Of a stretch of 6,027 nucleotides of DNA, positions 1 to 4,771 are shown piece after piece. Below the pieces are notes generated by a model that did no database searches, was not told the origin of the DNA, and saw nothing but the letters and a program-made list of their open reading frames with translations. Source of the DNA: Gammaproteobacteria bacterium (lineage in GTDB: Bacteria; Pseudomonadota; Gammaproteobacteria; UBA6429; Thiohalophilaceae); assembly GCA_003233255.1 (NCBI GenBank), contig QILH01000003.1:1-6027 (forward strand), read 5' to 3'. Each line of letters begins with the position of its first letter. Position 1 is the stretch's first letter. The position numbers were made by a program, and so were the translations under genes.

Positions 1-719
1 TTTACGGCTTCAATGAGTTCCAGATTAATCATTTGTGGAACAAATTCTTCCACAGTTTCCTTACCGATACTGGGGATACCGGCCTGGATATCGAGCCAGT
101 GCCAGACATGGTGACTGCATGCGGTATGACTGTCTTTGAGTGAAGCCCATAACGACATCGCCTGCTCAATGGGGGCAACGATGAGGTAACGATTGAGCGG
201 GGCGGGTAATTTAATGCTAAGAGCGGATTGCGTTGCGGATATCTGGTATTCGTTCTCGGGAATGGCAAGCTCAGGAGGTGTTGTGTGATTTCCTGTTAGC
301 CCGAAACAGATTCGCTCGTTGCTCACGTCGGTTAGTATTACTTGACTGCGCATGACAAACATTCGTAAACGTTGCAGTGTTTTTTCAATAATATTGGTCG
401 GTAAAACTAACAAGTAGCCCTTGCCCTCAGGCATGACCAAAAATTGAGCGAGTATACGTCCCTTGGGATTGCAATAAGCCGATAATTGCGATGTCGACTT
501 ATTTAATAGTGTAATGTCATTGCTAAATTGCGATTGCAAAAAGCTTTGTGCGTCCTCACCGTTCACCTGGATAACCCCAAGCTGATCAAGACTGATCAGA
601 GCAAGTCCGTGCTGAACTGAATTTATTTCTGAGCGGGGCTCGCGTCCGAAATTTATTTGATCTACTTCATCGATATTTGCGTCATTTCGGATAAGAAAGT
701 CTTGCCATGGGGTTGTCAT
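1..719 (-). CDS. ygfZ: YgfZ, folate-binding Fe-S cluster repair / tRNA-modification protein (partial, C-terminus outside window)
   Basis: Reading leftward from the ATG at 719 gives 239 uninterrupted codons that run off the left edge. Recognisable family features are an N-terminal GCV-T-like fold, VNGEDAQSFLQSQFSNDI (about residues 52-69), YCNPKGRILAQF (about 82-93) and the late segment SIGKETVEEFVPQMINLELI (about 217-236). In YgfZ this last segment sits just before the signature K-G-C-Y-x-G-Q-E motif, which should lie only a few codons outside the window. E. coli YgfZ is about 326 residues, so roughly the last quarter is missing. The family binds tetrahydrofolate and supports some Fe-S enzymes, including MiaB-type tRNA modification; this is family knowledge. 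A GTAGGA ribosome site 7 nt upstream supports the start. It is divergent from sdhC, with a 105-nt shared control region. No frameshift or odd codon use was seen. Confidence 0.93.
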   Translation of the reverse strand, partial: MTTPWQDFLIRNDANIDEVDQINFGREPRSEINSVQHGLALISLDQLGVIQVNGEDAQSFLQSQFSNDITLLNKSTSQLSAYCNPKGRILAQFLVMPEGKGYLLVLPTNIIEKTLQRLRMFVMRSQVILTDVSNERICFGLTGNHTTPPELAIPENEYQISATQSALSIKLPAPLNRYLIVAPIEQAMSLWASLKDSHTACSHHVWHWLDIQAGIPSIGKETVEEFVPQMINLELIEAV

Positions 720-726
720 GTTAAAT

Positions 727-731
727 TCCTA
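727..731 (-). promoter_or_regulatory. Ribosome binding site of ygfZ
   Basis: On the minus strand this reads GTAGGA (starting one base further upstream), ending 7 nt before the ATG at 719. It is a good Shine-Dalgarno match and fixes the ygfZ start. I could not find a convincing -35/-10 pair for ygfZ in the 105-nt divergent gap. Confidence 0.7.
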
Positions 732-745
732 CGATAATGATTAGT

Positions 746-760
746 TCACAACGAATGTGA
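746..760. promoter_or_regulatory. Inverted repeat TCACA-N5-TGTGA, possible operator
   Basis: TCACA (746-750) and TGTGA (756-760) are exact inverse complements separated by ACGAA. The half-sites resemble those of CRP/FNR-family sites, but the order is reversed (TCACA first) and the spacer is 5 rather than 6, so it is not a canonical CRP site. It lies between the ygfZ start and the proposed sdh -35 box, centred about 55 bp upstream of the predicted sdh transcription start. Five-base arms can occur by chance. Confidence 0.25.
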
Positions 761-773
761 GGGTACTGATTTC

Positions 774-801
774 TTTACAGGTATTCAATTGGACGTATGA
801 T
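774..801 (+). promoter_or_regulatory. Predicted sigma70-type promoter of the sdhCDAB-sdhE-ygfX operon
   Basis: TTTACA (774-779, five of six bases of TTGACA) is followed by a 16-nt spacer and TATGAT (796-801, five of six bases of TATAAT). Transcription would start near 807-809, giving a very short leader of about 17 nt before the sdhC ATG at 825. It is the best promoter match in the divergent gap and is correctly oriented for the operon. No strong Shine-Dalgarno is present before sdhC; only TAAGA close to the ATG. This is a prediction from consensus by eye, without mapped transcript ends. Confidence 0.6.
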
Positions 802-810
802 GCAATTGAA
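784..810. promoter_or_regulatory. Perfect 8-bp inverted repeat bracketing the sdh -10 box, candidate operator
   Basis: TTCAATTG (784-791) and CAATTGAA (803-810) are exact inverse complements with an 11-nt spacer. The spacer contains the predicted -10 box TATGAT (796-801), and the right arm covers the predicted transcription start. Each arm also contains the self-complementary hexamer CAATTG, repeated 17 bp apart. A dimeric regulator bound here would occlude the promoter. It does not resemble the ArcA, Fur or CRP consensus as I know them. An RNA hairpin role is unlikely because most of it lies upstream of the predicted start. Confidence 0.5.
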
Positions 811-824
811 CTACACTTAAGACA

Positions 825-1208
825 ATGATAACAAAGCAAAAAAGACCTAAATTTCTCAATCTGATGCGAATACACCTGCCGGTTACCGGGGTTAACTCAT
901 TTGGACATCGAGTATCGGGTGCTTTGCTGTTTCTTACCATTCCCATTTTTATATATGACTTCGGTCTCTCAATTAAAGATGCCGCCGGTTTTAATTCACT
1001 GTTGGCCGATTTTACCACACTGCCCTATAAATTATTGTTTACCGTATTGGCCTGGGCTATCGGTCACCATTTGTTGGCGGGCATTCGTTTTTTACTGCAT
1101 GAGATTGAAATTGGGTCGTCTTTACCGGCTTCTAAAATAATTTCGTGGTTCGTTAATATCTCCGGCGTCGTTATTTTTATTCTAGTTGCGGGGCGTATCT
1201 GGTTATGA
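825..1208 (+). CDS. sdhC: Succinate dehydrogenase cytochrome b556 subunit (SdhC)
   Basis: A 127-residue integral membrane subunit, close to the usual 125-130, that helps anchor complex II in the inner membrane and forms half of the haem b and ubiquinone sites. It opens with the family signature RPKFLNLMRIHLPVTG, followed by S25, H28 and R29, aligned with the E. coli quinone-site residues S27, H30 and R31. Three hydrophobic helices lie near residues 28-50, 66-92 and 104-126. The segment HHLLAGIRF places H82 at the position of the axial haem ligand H84 of E. coli. An in-frame TGA at 807-809 and the need to keep the RPKFLNL segment make the ATG at 825 the only sensible start. Its TGA overlaps the sdhD ATG (ATGA at 1205-1208), which suggests translational coupling. 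Nothing is missing. Confidence 0.96.
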   Translation: MITKQKRPKFLNLMRIHLPVTGVNSFGHRVSGALLFLTIPIFIYDFGLSIKDAAGFNSLLADFTTLPYKLLFTVLAWAIGHHLLAGIRFLLHEIEIGSSLPASKIISWFVNISGVVIFILVAGRIWL

Positions 1209-1546
1209 GTTGGCGTGCGCAAGGGATGCGAGCCTGGTTACTGCAGCGGCTGACGGCTGTTTATTTGTTGTGGTATGGGGTTTTTTTCGGCTTCTATGTT
1301 AGCCAGTCGCCGGTGTATGGATTTGAATCCTGGCGTGCTCTTTTCGTTCATCCTGTTGCGAATATTGCGACCGCGGTATTTTTTTATTCTATTTTGTATC
1401 ACGCCTGGGTGGGTATGAGAGACATACTGATCGATTATGTACCGCTCGCGTATTTACGTTTTTTCCTGTGGGTTGCTATGACATTTGGTTTGGCCGTATT
1501 GGCGGTGTGGGTGAGTATGATTTTATTTAGTGTGGTGAGTTTATGA
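1205..1546 (+). CDS. sdhD: Succinate dehydrogenase hydrophobic membrane anchor subunit (SdhD)
   Basis: A 113-residue membrane protein, matching the family's length of about 115, and the second anchor subunit of complex II. Residues QRLTAVYL (14-21) open the first helix; the three membrane segments lie near 15-36, 50-75 and 82-110. The diagnostic stretch SILYHAWVGMRDILIDYV (62-79) carries H66, aligned with haem ligand H71 of E. coli SdhD, and D77-Y78, aligned with D82-Y83 at the quinone pocket. It overlaps both sdhC and sdhA by 4 nt (ATGA at each junction), so ribosomes probably pass between them by termination-reinitiation. Sequence identity with other SdhD proteins is typically low, and the call rests on these residues, size and position. 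Confidence 0.95.
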   Translation: MSWRAQGMRAWLLQRLTAVYLLWYGVFFGFYVSQSPVYGFESWRALFVHPVANIATAVFFYSILYHAWVGMRDILIDYVPLAYLRFFLWVAMTFGLAVLAVWVSMILFSVVSL

Positions 1547-3303
1547 ATATTGCGCGACGCAAGTTTGATGTGCTTGTTATTGGCGCAGGTGGGGGGGGGT
1601 TGCGATCGGCATTACAATTGTCGCAGGCTGAAGCCAAGGTTGCGGTGGTCTCAAAAGTTTTTCCAACCCGTTCACACACGGTTGCTGCTCAGGGCGGTAT
1701 CAATGCGGCGCTGGCCAATGTCAGCCCGGATAACTGGCACTGGCATATGTTCGATACGGTCAAGGGCAGTGATTATTTAGGGGATCAAGATGCCATAGAA
1801 TATATGTGTCGTGCCGCATCGCATCTGGTTTATGAACTTGAACATCAGGGCGTGCCATTTTCACGTCTGGATACGGGTAAAATTTATCAACGCCCCTTTG
1901 GTGGGCAAAGCCAGAACTTTGGTGGTGATCAGGCGGCCAGAACCTGCGCCGCAGCGGATCGAACCGGGCATGCCATTTTGCACAGCTTGTATCAACAGAA
2001 TATTCGCGCCCGCACTCATTTTTTTGATGAATTTTTTGCGGTCGATCTTATTCAGAGCGAAGACGGAATGATTCTTGGTGCGTTGGTACTGGAAATTGAA
2101 ACCGGCGAGCCTTTAATTATCGAAGCGAAAACAACCTTGTTGGCCACTGGTGGGGTCGGTCAGTTATTCAGAACCAATACCAATGCACGTATTAATACCG
2201 GAGATGGCTTAGGTATGGCGTTGCGTGCGGGTATTCCACTTGAAGACATGGAGTTTTTTCAATTTCATCCGACCGGCATTGCTGGGCGCGGAATGTTAAT
2301 TACTGAAGGAGCTCGCGGTGAAGGCGGCTACCTGGTGAATAAAGACGGTGAACGGTTTATGGAGCGTTATGCACCGCATGCAAAAGACCTGGCCAGTCGC
2401 GACGTGGTGAGTCGTGCCATTTCCACCGAGGTACGTGACGGTCGAGGTTGTGGTGAGAATGCCGATCATGTGATGCTAAAACTTGATCATATTGGTAAGG
2501 ACGTCTTAGCTAAACGTTTACCCGGGATCAGTTCGATGGTCAAAACGTTTTTAGGTATTGATCCGGCCGAGCAGTCTATTCCAGTATTCCCAACCGCTCA
2601 TTATACCATGGGGGGGATTCCCACCGATCGGTATGGACAGGTTGTGGTGCCGGTAGAGCAGGGCGAGGAACCGGTGCAGGGCTTGTATGCGGTGGGTGAG
2701 TGTGCCTGTGTTTCAGTGCATGGTGCTAACCGTTTAGGTGGGAATTCATTGCTGGATATTGTTGTGTTCGGTCGTTCTGCTGGCAACCATATTATTGATT
2801 TTCTTAAAAACAATCGATATCACCGCCCGCTGGTGAGCGATGGGGTGGATATGGCAATGCAACGTCTGGCTCGCTGGGATCAAAAAGGCTCAGGTGAAAC
2901 GGTTGCCGGTATGAAAGATGAAATTCAGGCCACGATGGAAAAATACTGCGGCGTATTTCGTACCCAGGAGGTTCTGGATGAAGGCGTTGAAAAAATATTG
3001 ACGCTTGAAAAACGAATGGCCGATGTACGATTGCAGGATCATAGTAAGATATTTAACACCGCACGCATCGAAGCGCTTGAGCTTGAAAACCTGATCGATC
3101 TGGCGATTGCAACGGTGTGCTCAGCGGCGGCGCGCACTGAAAGTCGTGGTGCTCATTCACGAATTGATTATCCCGATCGCAATGACGCGCATTGGTTAAA
3201 ACACAGTTTGTACTATAAGGAAGATCGCAGGATCGAATATAAACCCGTTCGCTTAAAAGCCATGACGGTTGATACTTTCCCCCCCAAAGAACGCGTTTAT
3301 TAA
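1543..3303 (+). CDS. sdhA: Succinate dehydrogenase flavoprotein subunit (SdhA)
   Basis: A 586-residue catalytic subunit that oxidises succinate to fumarate in the TCA cycle at the cytoplasmic face of the membrane (E. coli SdhA is 588). The N-terminal FAD-binding loop is VIGAGGGGLRSA (12-23). H45 in PTRSHTVAAQGG is the site of covalent 8-alpha-histidyl FAD attachment. Active-site residues are visible at H242 (QFHPTGIAG), T254-E255, R286 (ASRDVVSRA), H353 (TAHYTMGG) and R397 (HGANRLGGNS). The C-terminal helical domain ends in the conserved TESRGAHSR-DYPDR stretch and PPKERVY. Residue 18 is Gly where E. coli has Ala, arising from an uninterrupted G9 tract in the DNA. The start overlaps sdhD by 4 nt, with only a weak, close GGTGAG upstream, consistent with coupling. 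Its flavinylation partner SdhE is encoded downstream in the same direction. Confidence 0.98.
   Translation: MNIARRKFDVLVIGAGGGGLRSALQLSQAEAKVAVVSKVFPTRSHTVAAQGGINAALANVSPDNWHWHMFDTVKGSDYLGDQDAIEYMCRAASHLVYELEHQGVPFSRLDTGKIYQRPFGGQSQNFGGDQAARTCAAADRTGHAILHSLYQQNIRARTHFFDEFFAVDLIQSEDGMILGALVLEIETGEPLIIEAKTTLLATGGVGQLFRTNTNARINTGDGLGMALRAGIPLEDMEFFQFHPTGIAGRGMLITEGARGEGGYLVNKDGERFMERYAPHAKDLASRDVVSRAISTEVRDGRGCGENADHVMLKLDHIGKDVLAKRLPGISSMVKTFLGIDPAEQSIPVFPTAHYTMGGIPTDRYGQVVVPVEQGEEPVQGLYAVGECACVSVHGANRLGGNSLLDIVVFGRSAGNHIIDFLKNNRYHRPLVSDGVDMAMQRLARWDQKGSGETVAGMKDEIQATMEKYCGVFRTQEVLDEGVEKILTLEKRMADVRLQDHSKIFNTARIEALELENLIDLAIATVCSAAARTESRGAHSRIDYPDRNDAHWLKHSLYYKEDRRIEYKPVRLKAMTVDTFPPKERVY
1591..1599 (+). 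repeat. G9 homopolymer tract inside the FAD-binding loop codons of sdhA
   Basis: Nine consecutive G residues encode three successive Gly codons (17-19) in the GxGxxG-type loop of SdhA. The frame is intact as given. The gene has two further 7-nt homopolymers: G7 at 2610-2616 and C7 at 3279-3285. Confidence 0.95.
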
Positions 3304-3360
3304 AGGTTAAGCCAGGTTGTTACGATAATAACTATCAGGATATAAGATAAGAAGATAATT
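3304..3360 (+). promoter_or_regulatory. sdhA-sdhB intergenic gap with a weak stem-loop and a possible internal promoter
   Basis: This 57-nt AT-rich stretch is the only real gap in the operon. GTTGTTA (3316-3322) can pair with TAATAAC (3326-3332) across a 3-nt loop with one G-U pair, giving a low-stability stem without a following T-run, so it is not a terminator. TTGTTA (3317-3322) and TATAAG (3341-3346), spaced 18 nt, loosely match a sigma70 promoter that would start only about 8 nt before sdhB. The purine-rich AGAAGA (3350-3355) is the likely sdhB ribosome site. The individual assignments other than the gap itself are tentative. Confidence 0.3.
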
Positions 3361-4056
3361 ATGCGATTTAAAATACAACGATTTGATCCTGAAGTAGATA
3401 AGAAACCTTATTTAAAGGATTACGTGCTTGAAAATGTTCAACCGGGCATGATGCTACGCGATGCCTTGATTGAACTAAAAGCTTTCGACGAGTCGCTGAC
3501 CTTTCGGCATTCCTGCGGTGAAGGGGTGTGTGGTTCGGATGCGCTGAATATCAATGGTACGAATGGACTGGGATGTTTAACCCCCATTTCCGAACTCAAA
3601 GAGCCCATTGTAGTTCGTTCGGTTCCCGGTATGCCCATTGTTCGTGATCTGGTCGTTGATATGACGCAGTTTTTTCATCACTACCGCGCGGTTAAACCGT
3701 ATCTCACCGTGAAAGATCCGATGCCAGAAGTTGAGCTGCAGCAAACGCCGGAAGAACGTGATAAGTTAGATGGTCTCTATGAATGCATTTTATGTGGTTG
3801 TTGTACCACGTCCTGCCCGTCATTTTGGTGGAATCCGGATAAATTTCGCGGCCCGGCGGCGTTATTGCAGGCCTATCGATTCCTGGCCGACAGTCGTGAT
3901 CAGGCCACTGATGAGCGTTTACAGGAACTGGATGGCCCCTATCGAATGTTTCGGTGCCATACGATCATGAACTGTGTGACCGTATGTCCGAAAGGTTTAA
4001 ATCCAAGCGAAGCGATCCATAAGATCAAAAAAATGATGATCAAGGAGATGGTCTAG
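3361..4056 (+). CDS. sdhB: Succinate dehydrogenase iron-sulfur subunit (SdhB)
   Basis: A 231-residue subunit carrying electrons from SdhA FAD to ubiquinone through three Fe-S clusters. The N-terminal ferredoxin domain binds [2Fe-2S] with C52, C57, D60 and C72; Asp as the third ligand is also found in E. coli SdhB (D63). The C-terminal domain has C142, C145, C148 and C209 for [4Fe-4S], and C152, C199 and C205 for [3Fe-4S], in the order and spacing of the E. coli protein. W156-W157 and H200 correspond to quinone-site residues W163-W164 and H207. Full length, with all ligands intact. It follows sdhA after 57 nt. The last codons contain the AAGGAG ribosome site for sdhE, and the TAG stop directly abuts the sdhE GTG. 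Confidence 0.98.
   Translation: MRFKIQRFDPEVDKKPYLKDYVLENVQPGMMLRDALIELKAFDESLTFRHSCGEGVCGSDALNINGTNGLGCLTPISELKEPIVVRSVPGMPIVRDLVVDMTQFFHHYRAVKPYLTVKDPMPEVELQQTPEERDKLDGLYECILCGCCTTSCPSFWWNPDKFRGPAALLQAYRFLADSRDQATDERLQELDGPYRMFRCHTIMNCVTVCPKGLNPSEAIHKIKKMMIKEMV
4042..4047 (+). promoter_or_regulatory. Ribosome binding site of sdhE, within the sdhB coding end
   Basis: AAGGAG, an excellent Shine-Dalgarno match, ends 9 nt before the GTG at 4057. It identifies GTG as the sdhE start; the preceding in-frame codon is the TAG that ends sdhB, and no other plausible start precedes the conserved RGMLELD motif. Confidence 0.8.
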
Positions 4057-4344
4057 GTGTCAGTAAATTCTGACACGGCTGCTGAGAATTCAGCTGAAAT
4101 CGAATTATCTCGTTTACGCTGGCAGTGTCGACGTGGTATGTTGGAGTTAGATGCCTTGTTGGGTGATTTTGTCGATACGCATTATCAGCAATTAGACGGG
4201 CATCAACAAAAGACATTTAAACAAATATTAAATTTTCCCGATCAACTGTTGTTTGATTATTTTTTTGGAAATGCAAAACCGATAGATAAGGATATTAGTC
4301 ATGTTATCGAACGGATTCGATGCGACGTTACACCTCCGGCTTAG
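4057..4344 (+). CDS. sdhE: SdhE, FAD assembly factor for succinate dehydrogenase
   Basis: A 95-residue soluble protein of the SdhE/YgfY (Sdh5, SDHAF2) family. These bind SdhA and promote covalent FAD attachment to its histidine. The defining RGxxE motif is present as R26-G27-M28-L29-E30 within CRRGMLELDALL, followed by the typical FVDTHYQQLD and PDQLLFDYFFGNAKP segments. The N-terminus is about 10 residues longer than in E. coli (about 88 aa), rich in Ser, Ala and Glu before the conserved LSRLRW. The start is GTG, with zero spacing from the sdhB stop and a strong AAGGAG upstream. Location directly after sdhB puts the maturation factor in the same transcription unit as its client, unlike E. 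coli, where the two loci are far apart. The older name CptB, antitoxin, is not supported by anything in this sequence. Confidence 0.95.
   Translation: MSVNSDTAAENSAEIELSRLRWQCRRGMLELDALLGDFVDTHYQQLDGHQQKTFKQILNFPDQLLFDYFFGNAKPIDKDISHVIERIRCDVTPPA
4288..4292 (+). promoter_or_regulatory. Ribosome binding site of ygfX, inside sdhE
   Basis: AAGGA lies 8 nt before the ATG at 4301, inside the sdhE coding sequence. It supports that start even though it makes ygfX overlap sdhE by 44 nt. Confidence 0.65.
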
Positions 4345-4771
4345 ACCTTCAAAAATCCTGTTAACGATCCGGCTGCTGGCACACATCACGGCGCTGGTTG
4401 CGGTTTCACTACCCCTTCATATTTACGTTGAGCTTAAAGCGGCACTGTATATGTTTATCATATTAAGCATTGTTAGGGTGGTGATAAATTATATAAAAAC
4501 AAGAAATCGACAACGGGTTTTTTATTGGCGAAATTCAAATCAATGGGTTGAAGTAAATGCTGAGGGGGATGTGGTTTGGCTCTGCCAAACGGGGGCGATG
4601 ATTATGTCCTGGTTTATGATCGTTTGGCTAAAAAACGCAGACGCAAAGGAGTCCGTTTTCATTGGTGCCGATCAGTGTGACCGTGAAACCTACCGACGTT
4701 TATACGTGCGCTTGAAATACTTAAGTAACCCCGCTCAAGGAATGGACGCAAATTCGACGGACTCGAGGTGA
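4301..4771 (+). CDS. ygfX: YgfX (CptA-like) small inner-membrane protein
   Basis: A 156-residue protein matching the YgfX family (E. coli about 135 aa) in layout: a short N-terminus with LRLRPSK, two adjacent hydrophobic segments near residues 25-42 and 46-64, then a basic loop (KTRNRQR) and a soluble domain ending in VFIGADQCDRETYRRLYVRLKY. The last stretch parallels the conserved LxAD-(S/Q)-x-(D)xxxxRxLRxxL pattern. E. coli YgfX was described as a toxin (CptA) affecting cytoskeletal proteins, with YgfY as antitoxin; its main role remains unsettled, and YgfX has been reported to interact with SdhE. The gene overlaps sdhE by 44 nt and has its own AAGGA site, so expression is probably coupled. 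The last 37 nt overlap the end of nadB on the other strand; the polar tail after residue 140 appears non-conserved. Sequence identity is modest, so position helps the call. Confidence 0.82.
   Translation: MLSNGFDATLHLRLRPSKILLTIRLLAHITALVAVSLPLHIYVELKAALYMFIILSIVRVVINYIKTRNRQRVFYWRNSNQWVEVNAEGDVVWLCQTGAMIMSWFMIVWLKNADAKESVFIGADQCDRETYRRLYVRLKYLSNPAQGMDANSTDSR
4574..4590. repeat. Perfect 7-bp hairpin-forming inverted repeat within ygfX
   Basis: GTTTGGC (4574-4580), loop TCT, GCCAAAC (4584-4590): a perfect stem with a 3-nt loop, flanked by G-runs on both sides (4564-4568 and 4591-4595). No T-tract follows on either strand, so it is not a standard intrinsic terminator. It lies about 145 nt past the nadB stop on the minus strand, where it could protect or end that transcript, but this is speculation. 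Confidence 0.4.
4735..4771. other. Tail-to-tail coding overlap of ygfX and nadB
   Basis: The ygfX stop TGA is at 4769-4771 and the nadB stop (TGA on the minus strand) at 4735-4737. The two genes therefore share 37 bp in opposite strands. There is no intergenic spacer in which a dedicated terminator could sit, and I saw no hairpin plus T-run near either stop. Confidence 0.9.

Noticed and set aside
29..268. Minus-strand 79-codon frame
   Set aside because: Lies out of frame inside ygfZ on the same strand; the ygfZ frame carries the conserved motifs.
746..760. CRP site in the divergent region
   Set aside because: Half-sites are in reversed order with a 5-nt spacer, so it does not fit TGTGA-N6-TCACA; kept only as a low-confidence inverted repeat.
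785..1018. Minus-strand reading frame antisense to sdhC and its promoter
   Set aside because: No family resemblance and no ribosome site; it lies opposite a clear sdhC.
2601..2813. Minus-strand reading frame within sdhA
   Set aside because: Shadow of a strongly conserved gene; composition is that of reverse-read codons.
4718..4727. Ten-base palindrome TACTTAAGTA near the ygfX end
   Set aside because: No loop, AT-rich and inside coding sequence; expected by chance and not terminator-like.
4057..4771. sdhE-ygfX as a toxin-antitoxin module
   Set aside because: The CptB/CptA labels exist in databases, but SdhE has the RGxxE flavinylation motif and lies next to its client SdhA/B; nothing in the sequence supports an addiction role.
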